Made by a program: the position numbers and the translations under genes
Notes under the pieces: generated by a model
Database searches by the model: none
Told to the model about the DNA's origin: nothing
The model's input: only the letters and a program-made list of their open reading frames with translations
Source: Plazaster borealis
Taxonomy: Eukaryota; Echinodermata; Asteroidea; Forcipulatida; Labidiasteridae
Length of the DNA stretch: 64,000 nucleotides
Reading direction: 5' to 3'
Assembly (NCBI GenBank): GCA_021014325.1
Contig: CM037474.1
Coordinates: 4,282,488-4,346,487 of the forward strand
Part shown: positions 9,739-22,029 of the stretch, one piece after another
How positions within the stretch are numbered: the first letter of the stretch is position 1
How the letters are laid out: every line of letters begins with the position of its first letter

Positions 9739-12700
9739 CTAAAAATAACACCACCACAAAAGATTTCAGATTTCAACTGAGAAATGAAAAATTGTTTATG
9801 TATCATTGAAAAACCATCAGTGGATGATATTGAATGGTCAGACAGTAGGAAGGTTGACTGTGTACTGTGTAGATTCTTTCACCACATGATATCATACTGC
9901 ATAGTTTATCTATCATTCAAAAACCAGTTGATTATACTGACTGGTCAGACAGTAGGAGGGTTGACTGTGTACTGTGTAGATTCTTTCACCACATGATATC
10001 ATACTGCATAGTTTATCTATCATTCGAAAACCAGTTGATTATACTGACTGGTCAGACAGTAGGAGGGTTGACTGTGTACTGTGTAGATTCAAACACCACA
10101 TGATATCATACTGCATAGTTTATCTATCATTCGAAAACCAGTTGATTATACTGACTGGTCAGACAGTAGGAGGGTTGACTGTGTACTGTATGAATGCAGT
10201 CACCACATCTTATCATATAGTTTATCTATCATTCAAACAACAGTGATGATACTGACTGGTCAGGTAGTACTCGTACTTGGTACTCAAACTGGAGTACTAG
10301 TATCGAGTACCATTGCTAGCAAAATACTCGTACACGAAGTCCATGTGATACTCTAATAATACCAAGTACTAAGTACTTGGCTGTTGGAATCGGTTTTCAG
10401 ATATCAGAATACTTAGTACTCGTACACTTGTACTCGATGGTCCAAGTACTCATACTCAAGTACTACTCGGCCACCCTAGTACTCTTCAGTACTTGGTACT
10501 CCACTGAAAAGTACTGTGCAGATGCATTCACCACATGATATTATATTGCAGGCTGGCGTAGGTTATCAATCATTCAAAACCACAGTGGATGATACTGACT
10601 GATCAGGTAGTACTCATACTTGGAACTCATACTCGGGTACTACTCGAGTAAAATTTTGATAGGTTTTGCCTAGTTTATCAATCATACAAAACCACAGTGG
10701 ATGATACTGACTGGTCAGGTAGTTCTCATACTTGGAACTCATACTTGGGTACTACTCGAGTACCATTTTGATAGGCTTTGCCTAGTTTATCAATCATTCA
10801 AAACCACAGAGGATGAGATTGAATGGTCAGACAGTAGGAGGGGTCGAATCACGAAAAAACCAAATAAACCTCCGTTTTAGGCAAACACAGCTGATAGAAA
10901 CCCTCGTCTAGAATCTTCTTGACGTAACCAAAATCTCCTTCAGTCCAGAACTGTTCCAGCTGATCTTCCTCAGTGCGGAACCTTGACAAAAAACAATGGT
11001 TGAGAAATCTACATCTTAGTTTTGCAATTAATAAACGGTTAATTTTTCTTTTACAGTCTTTTGTTCGGAGGAGTGGGGTGGAGTCAACGCCATCAATGAT
11101 CTCTGAGCAATGTCATTCCTGTTAAATTACCTTGAGGTTTTTTAAAGGCGTTTTTTTTAAAATAATTGTTATGAGGAAGGAGGTAAATAGTTCTGAATGA
11201 AACTGAATTTCAACTTTAAGGATTGTCTTGCAGACCTAAAATTTGTTTACAAAAAAATTGTAAATGGCCTCATGTTTTGACCCAAGCAGAGACTTTCTCA
11301 AAGGCTAAATGAGAAGCCTTCAAGAGAGACTGCTTGGGTCGAAACGTCAGGCAATAGATTTGTTTATTTATTTATACGGTAATACCATAGGTCATTTTGG
11401 TTGGTAAGCAGGTTGCAACAGCTGTATTTTATTTTATCTACTATTTGCTTGTGATTATAGGGCAAGGCAGTATTTCCTTATTAGTAAATGGCACCTCTAT
11501 GAGGTAAATGTTACTTTCTAGAGGAACATTTCAAGGCAATGACCAGGGCAGGAAGGCCTCTGAGGTATGAGGCCTCTTGGGTACATGTATTAGGCCTCTG
11601 AGGTATGAGGCCTCTGAGGTACGAGACCTCTGAGGGACGAGGCCTCTGAGGTATGAGGCCTCTAGGGTACATGTATGAGGCCTCTGAGGTATGAACCTCT
11701 GAGGTACGAGGCCTCTGAGGTATGAACCTATGATGTACGAGGCCTCTGAGGTATGAGGCCTCTGAGGTACGAGGCCTCTGAGGTACGAGGCCTCTGAGGT
11801 ACGAGGCCTCTGAGGTACGAGGCCTCTGAGGTACGAGGCCTCTGAGGTACGAGGCCTCTGAGGTATGAGGCCTCTGAGGTACGAGGCCTATGAGGTACGA
11901 GGCCTCTGAGATACGAGGCCTCTGAGATACGAGGCCTCTGAGGTACGAGGCCTCTGAGGTACGAGGCCTCTGAGGTACGAGGCCTCTGAGGTACGAGGCC
12001 TCTGAGGTACGAGGCCTATGAGGTACGAGGCCTCTGAGATACGAGGCCTCTTAGGTATGATGCCCATGTCCATTCTTACCATCCCAGGAGATGTTTACCC
12101 ATCTTGGGGTACCCAGACATATTCTCTCTTGTGCAGCCTGTCTCATAACCCCAACATGCTGAAGAATCAACTTGGTCCTGTCATAAAGACAAAAATATAT
12201 CATCAGTACATTTTTCTGTCCCATAAAAGAACCAGCTATGATGTTTTGGCTGGTTCCAATTAGAAAAGCGTTGCACATTACCCTAAAATCTCAAAAGTCA
12301 GATTTCAAATGGGGGGGGGGGCACAAGCTTGCAATTACGCCACTGGTTACACCTGCAGACAATTCAGAGGTACCCTCCAAGATCCACCTGGATGTGTTTG
12401 TCCATGGGATGCGGGATAAGAGAATTATCCTTCTCTCGCATCTTCCTTGAGACATAGACTGACATCCTTGTTTCATTGCCAGAACAAAGTCAACAAGAAG
12501 TTTCTGTTTTTCTACCTTATAGGGACAAGACTTGTCCAGCCTACATGCCATGGCTTGGTCAGGCCGTCGGTTGAAGTAGTATCGGTAGTGGTCTGGATGG
12601 AGATTGGGATCTTGGAAAGTAACACTCCAGTCGGCATCTTCTTGTCTGGCGCCCTCTTCTTGCAGTGAGGCGACCATGTTGGGATCGAAGGAAACCGGTT

Positions 12701-12800
12701 TGACATTGACATCGGCGGTTTCCATATTCGGATGGCTGGATGGAATTATGCATAGCACCAGTAAGACTGTTGGCAGTGTCTGGAAGACTTGGGATTTCAT
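9635..12800 (-). CDS. EOGT: EOGT-like EGF-domain-specific O-GlcNAc transferase, N-terminal part
   Basis: Four minus-strand exons join in frame: 12800-12516, 12177-12080, 10981-10870 and 9738-9635, phases 0, 2, 0, 2. The protein starts MKSQVFQTLPTVLLVLCIIP, a signal peptide suited to an ER enzyme. It then carries the cysteine-rich N-terminal block known from EOGT: ACRLDKSCPYK, CWGYETGC, EQFWTEGDFGYVKKIL, LCLPK, SLACIDNTRSC and AKNLYVDLTNF. From family knowledge, EOGT adds O-GlcNAc to EGF repeats of secreted and Notch-type proteins in the ER. Here only about 200 residues are present. The GT61 catalytic domain and ER-retention tail are absent from 8643-9634, so the gene is cut by the gap or by a misjoin. 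Recognition rests on memory of the family pattern, not on an alignment. Confidence 0.8.
9784..10850. repeat. Minisatellite of about 107 bp in EOGT intron 3
   Basis: Units contain gtttatctatcattcaaaa, gatactgactggtcagacag and taggagggttgactgtgta. Regular copies start near 9790, 9900, 10008 and 10115. Later copies are interrupted by tagtactcgtacttggtact-rich DNA (10265-10510). The same unit recurs at 46085-46510. Confidence 0.85.
10870..10981 (-). CDS. EOGT: EOGT exon 3
   Basis: 112 nt. The first base completes Trp (GW) across the intron, followed by FRTEEDQLEQFWTEGDFGYV and on to LCLPKTE. Acceptor tttttgtcaag, donor GAG|gtttat (weak). The FWxxxDFGY block matches the family. Confidence 0.75.
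11560..12057. repeat. 16-bp minisatellite in EOGT intron 2
   Basis: About 30 copies of ggcctctgaggtacga, giving repeated AGGCCT sites. Left-hand copies are more varied, right-hand copies nearly identical. It ends about 23 bp from the EOGT exon 2 donor. Confidence 0.9.
12080..12177 (-). CDS. EOGT: EOGT exon 2
   Basis: 98 nt encoding DQVDSSACWGYETGCTREN and continuing to GKHLLG plus two bases. Acceptor tttatgacag, donor GGATG|gtaaga. The CWGYExxC block is characteristic of EOGT. The 16-bp minisatellite begins just beyond its donor. Confidence 0.8.
12516..12800 (-). CDS. EOGT: EOGT exon 1 (coding)
   Basis: 95 codons from the ATG at 12800 to DKSCPYK, donor AAG|gtagaa. Residues 6-20 form the hydrophobic signal segment. 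A possible acceptor (tattttttcag) lies about 17 nt upstream of the ATG, which suggests a separate non-coding 5' exon. Confidence 0.8.
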
Positions 12801-13035
12801 GTCTGTAATGCAGTCTGAAAAAATAATAGAATGTACTTGAATTGACCTATTAGCAAATTGTTTTTATATCAAAAGTAATAATTAATCACACTTCGGTAAA
12901 TTTAGTTTTCAAACTACATCCCCCACAAAAAAAAAAACTTTCATAAATCATACCTTACCCCCTAATCCCACCCCCATAATCCCCTCCCCCAACTTCAATC
13001 AAACAGACGCCGAATCCAACTGAACATTATTACCC

Positions 13036-13255
13036 CTGGTCAAAGGGCCATATATTTCATTCCTCAAACCATCTCAGCTCCCTTGGGAGTATACAGCCTC
13101 ACAAGTACCCATTTACCCCCTGGGTGATGAGAAGCCATTACATAGTTTCTTTCTCAAGGACACAAGTGTCACGACCGGGGTTCACACCTACACCCAAATG
13201 ACTCAGCACCAGAACTTGAGTCCGATGCAATTAACCGCTCGGCCTCAACACGCTA
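13036..13255 (-). mobile_element. tRNA-derived SINE
   Basis: Reverse orientation of the family at 40741-41085. The B box reads ggggttcacacc on this strand and the head ends gcctcaacacgc. Contains the shared body ctcaaggacacaagtgtcacgacc. Confidence 0.7.
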
Positions 13256-13354
13256 GTATTTAAATAAATATAAAATAAAAAGTGGTGACAGTGTCTGACT
13301 CTCTGTAGTAATTAGCTGCGATAATCATTGCTCTTGTGGTCATGCATGTCATGA

Positions 13355-14070
13355 TCGAGGGTTACCCGTCCGGATGATCAAGGGTTACCCGTCGGGATGA
13401 TCGAGGGTTACCCGTCGGGATGATCGAGGGTTACCCGTCGGGATGATCGAGGGTTACCCATCGGGTTGATCGAGGGTTACCCGTCGGGATGATCAAGGAT
13501 TACCCATCGGGTTGATCGAGGGTTACCCGTCGGGATGATCAAGGGTTACTTGTCGTGATGATCGAGGGTTACCGTCGGGTTGATCGAGGGTTACCCGTCG
13601 GGATGATCGAGGGGTTTACTCGTCGGGATGATCAAGGGTTACCCGTCGTGATGATCGAGGGTTACCCGTCGGGATGATCGAGGGTTACCCGTGGTGATGA
13701 TCAAGGGTTACTTGTCGTGATGATCGAGGGTTACCCGTCGGGATGATCGAGGGTTACCCGTCATGATGATCGAGGGTTACCCGTCGGGATGATCGAGGGT
13801 TACCCATCTGGATGATCGAGGTTTACCCATCTGGATGATCGAGGGTTACCCATTAGGATGATCGAGGGTTACCCGTCGGGATGATCGAGGGTTACCCGTC
13901 GGGATGATCGAGGGTTACCCGTCGGGATGATCGAGGGTTACCCGTCGGGATGATCGAGGGTTACCCGTCGGGATGATCGAGGGTTACCCAGCTGGATGAT
14001 CGAGGGTTACCCGTCGGGATTATCGAGGGTTACCCGTCGGGATTATCGAGGGTTACCCGTCGGGATGATC
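13355..14070. repeat. 23-bp minisatellite
   Basis: About 31 copies of ggatgatcgagggttacccg plus three bases, with substitutions such as ccatctgg and ttgtcgtg. It sits upstream of the EOGT start. Confidence 0.92.
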
Positions 14071-14224
14071 AGTGTCACTCAATTAGAACACCAGGTTTAG
14101 GTACAGTGTAAAGATTGAGCATAATAATAGTAATGAATATTTAATAAGTATCTCAGTGTCATATATATATCGTTACATCATGAAAATGACAATGTTCGGT
14201 GCTAAAAAACAGTTAATTTTTATA

Positions 14225-14445
14225 AATAATAATAAACAAGTTCTTATATAGCGCATTTTACAATAAACGTCTCAATGCGCTTTACATTAGTGCCCTGGTC
14301 ATTGGGCCAATAACATTCCTTTAACCTTTCTCAGCTCCCTGGGGAGTATACAACCCTGGGCAACCGTGGCGCTCCGAAGGCTTTTTCAAACACAATATCA
14401 ACCTCTACCCTCGTACCCATTTATACCCCTGGGTGAAGAAGTTTT
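14225..14445 (-). mobile_element. SINE 3' part, truncated
   Basis: Begins aataataaacaagttcttat with atagcgcatttta and tcaatgcgctttac, then ctcagctccctggggagtat. It matches the tail of the tRNA-SINE family but lacks the tRNA head. Confidence 0.55.
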
Positions 14446-14449
14446 CAAT

Positions 14450-15295
14450 AAACAAAATAACAATTTCATTGTTGGGTTTTTAAAATTTTATTTTTATTTC
14501 AAAACATAACCTTTGGCTGGTTGAGGCCTATCATTTATGAATCATCAATCATCGATGATCGAGTAACGCTAAAAAGAATCAAATCTGTTTTTGTCTCACC
14601 AAATCCACACCTTTTCCTGTGGAAGGCATGTGATTAGCTCCTCTTTCTCTATGCCCATTGACGAACGAGCGATCGTACCGGAAGTCAACAAACCCTGTTG
14701 ACCCTACCCATAGTTTATTGCTCCATGCCCAATGAAGTTACACCCAAACAACACAAATCCCCGATTTATACGATTATCAGGCAGTACACATCATCCCGTG
14801 TGCATTGGACCGTGTTTGCCCAAAAATTACTCGATCCGCCGGGCCGTCTGGTCCAAAATTGCCTACCGTAAAACTAGCATAGCGCCCTCAGTCGTTCCGT
14901 TCAGGCAATCCAGTTCTGATGTTTAGTTATTCTCAACTTTACTGTGAGATTGAGAAGTCCTTATGGAAAAAAGGTTATCTTTTTTTTTGTCGCGGATTAT
15001 TAGCAAAATAATAATAATAAAATAAACGAAAACTCGAAAGTAATATCATCAAGACCAGTGCAAGCTTCCCGCGGGGCATTTCAGTTAATACCATTTTTAT
15101 TTCCGTTAAAATTGGAAAGTTTACCTTTCTGATTTTGCATCACCATGGTTCCACCTAAAAAAGCTAAAAGTTAATTGCAACTTTTTTATTTGATTATTTT
15201 AGCATAAAGAATTAAGAATTACAGAATAAAAAAAATACAATGTTTGCTGAAGATGACTAATTTCCAATGGTGGTCCCAAACTTGAGTTTATGAAA

Positions 15296-15334
<39 letters not shown>

Positions 15335-15735
15335 ACAAAAATAAATAAATAAGCAAATTCAATATTATTTTGAAAATAAAATAACAATTTAAATACAAAA
15401 CATGTAATTTGTTTAAAATATGGGTCACACAATATTATTAGGTTCCGCTTCAAGAACTCTGTGCCCCCCCCCCCCCTGCCCACCTGCCCCTGTGCTTTTG
15501 CACGGACCTTTTGCACCCCCGTGGCCATATTCTGTTTGAATCTACCTTTCTTCCATGGATCTATTACCCAATTCCCACCAACCTAAAATCTTACATCTTG
15601 GACGGGTTTTTTTCTTTGAAAATATCTTCTAAATGGCTCGAAATTACTCTTTTCTCGCTGATAAACAACATTTTCTTTATTAAAATGACTTTGCTATTTG
15701 AAATTAGCATAAACGTCTGCTCGCAGATGAGCGCA
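14450..15735. other. Intergenic DNA between EOGT and NR2C
   Basis: 14640-14930 is less AT-rich and might hold the EOGT first exon or promoter, but no boundary is certain. 15285-15350 is an (aaat)n microsatellite. 15463-15478 is a C run. No gene recognised. Confidence 0.45.
15286..15350. repeat. (AAAT)n microsatellite
   Basis: About 15 tandem aaat/aataa units with one interruption (acaaaa). Confidence 0.9.
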
Positions 15736-15790
15736 CCAATCAAACGGTTTCCAATGCGTCGACCAGCCAATGATGTCATTGATATCCAAT
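15736..15790 (+). promoter_or_regulatory. Cluster of four CCAAT boxes, probable NR2C promoter
   Basis: CCAAT occurs at 15736, 15751, 15767 and 15786, all in the same orientation and 15-19 bp apart. The cluster is about 155 bp upstream of a strong donor at 15944. Regularly spaced CCAAT boxes are typical NF-Y promoter elements. No clear TATA box is seen. It could also serve the EOGT-like gene on the other strand. Confidence 0.5.
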
Positions 15791-15829
15791 CAAACTGCAG
15801 TAGTCAGCTTCGCCATGCAAATTTTTGAT

Positions 15830-15944
15830 GCGCAGCTAAATTTTAGTCCCGCTGCAGAAAATTCAGGTTCCAGAGAAGGTCACGAACTCTGACCTTTTAA
15901 TTCACATTTCTGCCGTTGTTTTCGTCCAATTTTACCCTAAAAAG
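15830..15944 (+). other. NR2C: Probable non-coding first exon of NR2C (5' end approximate)
   Basis: The sequence ends at a consensus donor, AAAAAG|gtgagt at 15944, and carries no plausible long ORF. It would splice over about 9.2 kb to the exon holding the ATG at 25155, whose acceptor is probably the pyrimidine-rich site near 25094. The transcription start is a guess from the CCAAT cluster. Confidence 0.45.
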
Positions 15945-18900
15945 GTGAGTAGAATACATCTTTCTTACGTATTTGTGTTCCTTATTTCATTGACTGTCAT
16001 TCTGGTGAGTTTTCAACGAGAAAAGTGTCTTAAAAATGGCGAAATCCGGTGAGTTTCGAAAAGCATATGTCGCACACACTTTGTGGAATCGTGCATGATT
16101 AGCATGCTTGGCGTTGTGCTGCAGTTTTTTTGTCGAAACGTCTCAACGTTTTTGGGAACATGGATGTCGAAAGTCATAGAATTCAGTTGAATTGTTACAT
16201 CTTCCGTCGCATTTTTTTGCCACTTAACTTGTTTTAATAATCTCGAATTATTTTAAGTGGAATCAGCGATTGATTTGGTGGGAGAAAAACGTGTCCAGAC
16301 GATTTGTTGTTGTTAGATATGTCCTTTTCCATTTTAACTTTGACATGCTGACCTTTGTGCGCGGAGCGGCACGCTTTGTGCACCAAAATGACCCCTCGGT
16401 TGCCTCAGACAAGCCTTCGAGACCCTGTCTTTACCGCTAACCTATCCCCTCAAGATTTGACTTGTTATGTCTGCTTCCGCTGGGTCAAAACCTTGGATTT
16501 TGAGCATGTTTCTGTCACCTAAAATAGGCCGGTTTTCGAGTTACCGTTTCGGCTGGGAAAGCCCTGCCGCGGAGGGGGAAAAGGGTGCGGTTTTCAACGG
16601 GGACTCGAGCTGTGTTGAAGGGTTGAAGCGTTATGATGGGCCGGCAGCTGCCGGCAATGTATGTGATTATTGCAGATTGCAGACCATGAATTGTGCATTT
16701 TTTTTACAGCAAGCTGGGCTTGGTCTCGAAACTCACTAACTTTGCATGTGAACAATAACAAATTGGCATTTAATTTCATGAACATTCCTAAATATTTGTA
16801 TTACACCTCTGAAATTGTTAACAAACAATCTTTTTTTCTAATTTCATTCAATCAAATAAATAATTTCTGAAAAATTAATTTACTGTTAAGTGTTAGTAAA
16901 AATAAAATAAAAATTGTTGGGAATGCTCATTGTTTTCGCTTTACTTATGGTTCCCATCTATTAATACTTACTACATTAATCTAGAGACAGGTAGTTGTAG
17001 GAAAATCAGAATCTCCACTAAATTTAGGTTTTTTATTTTAGTCTTGTTTGTTTGTTTAAATGTTAAAAACAATGCATGTAATTTCGTAGAGTCATCAACA
17101 GACACAAAATATCTAAATAATAATCATCCCAAATATGGTACGTGGAGTGTAATGGAAAATATAACTGCACTTTGCAGTTCCACTCTTTAAAAATCTCCTC
17201 ATTTCAACAATTCAAACTAAATTAAATATTTATAAAAGCACACAATAGATAGGTTGCAATATGGCGTAAATCGGCCATCTTTACGGGCAATTTGGAACAC
17301 ACAATCATGCATTTCGCATGAGAACGTCGTGCAGCACGCAAACATTTCACAAAACTCATTGACGCGTCTGCAAGCCAAAATGCAATTTGACTGTACGATG
17401 GCTTCTGATGGGAACTATCTATACATTTTTTCATGAACTATAGGCCCCTACAATTTTTTCAATACATTTTTATATCATGTCCTACTCTCAGATGTTTTTT
17501 AAAATTAAATAGTGCTGAATATTTTCCAAGATTGTATTTGTATTTTTTATATTTTTGTATATTTTGTGGAACGAATACATTGGTTCAATTTCTTTACCTG
17601 AAAAGTTTGTCTGAGTTAAGGAGTAACTATATGAAATAGTTATTAAAAGAGAAAGTAAATAATTCATGTTATTTTTGTTTCAGTTAATTTTTTTATTTGT
17701 TTTCAACACTATGTATTTTTTTTAATGCTCATCCTCTAGTTTTGTTAACAAACACACCATCCAACCTACCTGTTGAAAAAATCAACAGGGTTTTCTGTGA
17801 ATAGCCTGCAGGACCGGTTCGCTCGTCATTTTTCTGCCGTCGATTTCACCAAACTCTTCCTAACTTAGGATTAATCTTTGGGCTTAGGACGAGTCCCAGC
17901 CTTGCACTGTAACATGTAAACCTTAAGATTAATCCTAAGTTAGGACGAGTTACTCGTCCTAACTCGAGATAGGATTAATCCTAGCGTTTCGTGAAATCGC
18001 ACGCTGGTCCACCAGCCTTTTCACTTTGTACTTGGATTTTTCTACCATTTTGTAACAGGTTCAAAATTTTAACTGGACCACAAGCCAGAGGCCATTGATT
18101 TTAGTGTCAGGCCAGTAAACTCACAACCGGACAAGTGCGGCAGTCTTGTGTTTTTTTCAATTGAATAATAACAACTCACTGTGTAATATCTTTATTAAAA
18201 ACAGTTTATATGTTAAACTGTGTAGATTATTAGGTGTTCAAGCAATACAAGCACGAACACCTCCTTGTTATTATTATTTTTTTTTCTTGTTATAATTATG
18301 ATTTTTTTTCTTTTCTCTTTTGATTCTGGTAATGTAAAAATGTTTCTAGACTTGCAAAGATTGTGAGCTACAAGCCCTGCAGTCCTGTAATTTTCTTCCT
18401 ACATATCTGAACCATAAATGTAAACTGAAAACACTGTACAAATATTTGTAGTCAAGACAGTTTCCTTGTTGAAGGTTTTTATACAAGTTGCATGCCTGTA
18501 GTGTGTTAAAAAAAACCCCACCAATTACATGTACGTATGTGGTCTATTGGTTGGTAACCTGCAGGACTTTTCTTTCACAGGATGAAGCTAAGTAGCTAAC
18601 CCCAGATTTAAAAATCAACTGAATAAACTAATTTGATTAACTGTTGTTTAACCCTAACCCCCTAATACTAAAAAGCTTCCACAACCCATCATACTCCAAC
18701 AGTTTACTTATTGGAACAGTACAAAACCCATCATACTCCAACAGGTCCTGTGCTTCTGGACTATGATTTAGTGGGTATATTTCACAGTACTAGACCATCC
18801 AAATTCCAACAAAACCACTGTTTGATTTTGGCAGGCCTGGGGTGGTTAATGAATTTTGGGTTGTTTTAATGAAACTAAAATCTACTAATTATTTGGTTTA

Positions 18901-21900
18901 AACTTCACAATGTAGTTTGTAAAACCAAAGAGTTTTTGTTTTCTTCCCTTCTTTAATATTTTGTTTGGGTATTGGAGACTTGTCACGGAATCTCCAACAT
19001 TTTCAGATATACCGGTACACACTCTACATGTACAGTAAAAAAAATGAACAGTTTTAAAAATGTTACTTCCTCAATACAGTGTGTTGTCCATGTGCTATGG
19101 ATGGTTGCACTGCACAGGAAAGAGTAGCAAGATAATGCACGCCTACATTTTGTGATCGAACATTATTGGAATGGCCTTCTCGTTAAAATCATGTATACCT
19201 ACACAGGACAGGTTGATGCAGTGTGGGCGAAGACCCAAGACTGCTTAGATTTCGTGTTGGTGCAATTTATTCAGATGTAAAAACATCTGCCGTCATCGTA
19301 TAATGTTCAATGTATGGCAATTAACCACCTGCAAATTGCTTTTGACAGTCCTATGATACACTTCCAATATCACAAGAACGGCTGATTGCAGGCCGCCTCA
19401 CTTGCTGCCACATTGGCCAGACCTTATTTAATTAAATTAAAGCTGACCCAATTATTTGGTTAGGAAGGCGATTGAATTTGTAACTGGGGCGATTTCCATG
19501 TTGACCCTCAAAAGAACCTTAGTTACGAGACAGTAATGAGTAGGAGTAATGTTTGAAAACATTCAGTGATGGATATTTATTAATCATCAAAGTTGCTTAC
19601 GCTATAGAAAACAAAATTATTCTTGTGAGGTATCGAAGTGAGTAAAAGCCTCCTAGTGTCCATTCATTATCATCCACCTTGGTTTGGAATTATTGATGAG
19701 TAGATAAGTATGCCAGTCGGCACCAACTTGATAATGGCAACCAAACACAACCCGTGCAGTCGATTGGTTTCAAATGGTTGGTCAACTCACTGGAAAAATG
19801 ATACAAACAGTAGGAGGGTTGACTGCAAACACTGAGAGTAAATTTGACACAAATCCCTACTGGATAAAAAGCGTCTCTGTTTAAAGTTGGACAATTGATG
19901 TTCAAGAAAAAGATGGATTTTGATAAAGGAAAACCAAAATTTAAAGCCAACTTGTGTCACCTTTTCTGTGTGGATGCTCACAAACTACTCTCATCAGGAT
20001 GATCACTCATTAGAAAAAGCTACATGTATTTGAAAATCGTTGCTGATGTTTTTTCAGAATTACTTAAGATACAATTTTAACCGTTTATTTCCTGAAGCAA
20101 GCTGTTTCCTTTCACGTCATTAACAAAGTTCTAAAAATAGTTGGTTATAAAACACGTCTCACAAATCTCAAAAGGAATGATGTGATACAGTGTTGTACAA
20201 CCCAAGGATTTTGTAAGCATTTCAGATGCCCTGGAAAAAAGCTGGTTATGAAACAAAACAAAAATGTTTGAAGGAAACTGCAGGGAAATGTTGCTTCGAC
20301 CAGTTTATAATTCAATGTCTGAAGGGGTATTTGGCTTAAATCCCAACAATAATGGACAATTTCAAAGCTGCTGAGGCAAAGACTGAGGGGGCATGGAGGT
20401 GTAAATGCTACGGTTGTGCCAGCATAGTTCAAAGGCTCTGTGCATATTTTAAAACTTTTATGGGAGCAGATGCATTGCATATTTATTTCCATACAAAAGT
20501 GTACACTTCATATTTTACTGTAGATTAATTTTCATGACGAGAGAGTGTGAAAAACCCATGAGAAAAGTCTCTTTTCTTTGTGTGTCTTCTTTTGGGCCAC
20601 TTGAATAGATTTCAATAACTAATGATATTTTTTCAGTCTAAATTTAGTTGATTACTGGTTTAATTCTCCCTCCAGCAAAATTTCTTTGTTCAAGCAATAA
20701 CATCTGGTAAACCCCCGAAAAGAAAAAAAATGGCACGTGAAAACTGCTTTCTTTTTTGGTATTATGAATATCAAATACGTTTTTCATATATTTTCTCTTT
20801 GTTGATACCTTAGGAAATTTCTGTATGAGTTCCTTGGATCCAAAGGTCACGAAGCTATTCAAATTATTGGAACTAAAGAGTCATGGTTAATTTACAACAG
20901 ACAAGCCAGACATAACTAATGAAAATCTGATACTTTGAAACACATGATAATTTTTATTTAAATGGGGATTTGTTTTATGAAGAACAGCATACATAGTGTA
21001 GAATATGATGAGTTAATTGTACATTTCATGCTGCACACATTACATGTACATAGTGTATGTGCATTCATATCTGCAGGAAGCTTGGGCTTGCTTGTCGTTG
21101 AGGTCAATTATATGCGCGACCTGGCAAACAAGGCTCCATACAAAGCAGCAAGCAGCTGCCAATAGGAGGACCGAGATAGCATTCAGTATGAACTATTGAC
21201 CCCAGCCGGTGAGGGTAGCCTTTCTTTGGCTTCTCTCCTAGGCATTGTGCAGTGTTTGTCAGCAGACAGCTAGCTGGCTATGTAGCGTTGCGTGGGCTAA
21301 GGTTTCCCAGAGATGAGTCCGCATTCGATAATATTTATGTAACGGAACATCATTGCCATCTTCACTGTACATTTTATGTCTGTGTAGTCTTTGTCAGTGC
21401 ATGTGCATACATGTACATTTGCAGGCCAGCCGGTTTAAAAATTGTGTTAATGACTTTTGTGATTTTTATTTTATGTCTGCAGCTAGATATTTTTAACATA
21501 CATGCAACATTTTAATTTTATTCTATGAAAGTGATAGTATTGTAAACGCCCAAGAGAAATATAATTGAGAGCGCTGTCGTATTTTTTAATTTAAAGAAGC
21601 GATTCATCCGTTTGAAAAAATGTTAAACTGATGTCTTTCACAACCCCTCTGCATTTTAGTCATGAATGATGAAATAAAACCATGTTTCAAAATTTCAGTT
21701 ATTGAGAGGAAGACTAGTCGATATGTTCATTTGTATTGATAATTATATCAGTGTTCCCCCTTAACTGGATAATTACAATAATCTATTTAAAACAAAAACA
21801 GAATTCAGTTCTATCTGTTTTTTCTTGAAAATGTGGGTGGGTGGGTCAAAGAAATTTATTGGAAAAAAGGGGGAAAAAACATTGAGAAAGGTTTAGGCAT

Positions 21901-22025
21901 ATAGTCTGAAATTGTACATAACTTGTCATCCTTGAGAAATGTTCAGGTGAAATTACCTAGGTGAACAGAAGACATTTAACAATATTAAGAACCTTAATAT
22001 TCAGCCTTGTGCTATTTTCTGAGAA
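15945..22025. other. NR2C intron 1, first part
   Basis: Part of a 9.2-kb intron. It holds small inverted-repeat pieces (17870-17995: cctaacttaggattaatc and its complement) and isolated repeat fragments such as agtaggagggttgactg at 19810. Possible enhancers cannot be judged by eye. No exon recognised. Confidence 0.5.
17865..17995. mobile_element. Small hairpin-forming element
   Basis: Contains ctaacttaggattaatc and gattaatcctaagttag, plus cgagttactcgtcctaact and taggattaatcctag. Looks like a degenerate MITE with nested palindromes. Confidence 0.5.
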
Positions 22026-22029
22026 GGGC

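Noticed and set aside
12291..12515. Extension of EOGT exon 1 beyond PYK (VEKQKLLVDF...)
   Set aside because: It reads past a good donor; the spliced product restores the expected CWGYE block, whereas the read-through has no family match.
13355..14070. Regular 23-bp repeats considered as a CRISPR array
   Set aside because: Units are contiguous with no unique spacers, and the context is an animal genome.
16467..16739. 90-residue frame in GC-richer DNA near the NR2C promoter
   Set aside because: No splice sites or homology; likely promoter-proximal intron DNA.
20145..20492. 115-residue minus-strand frame
   Set aside because: Isolated in the large NR2C intron with no recognisable domain; best explained by chance.
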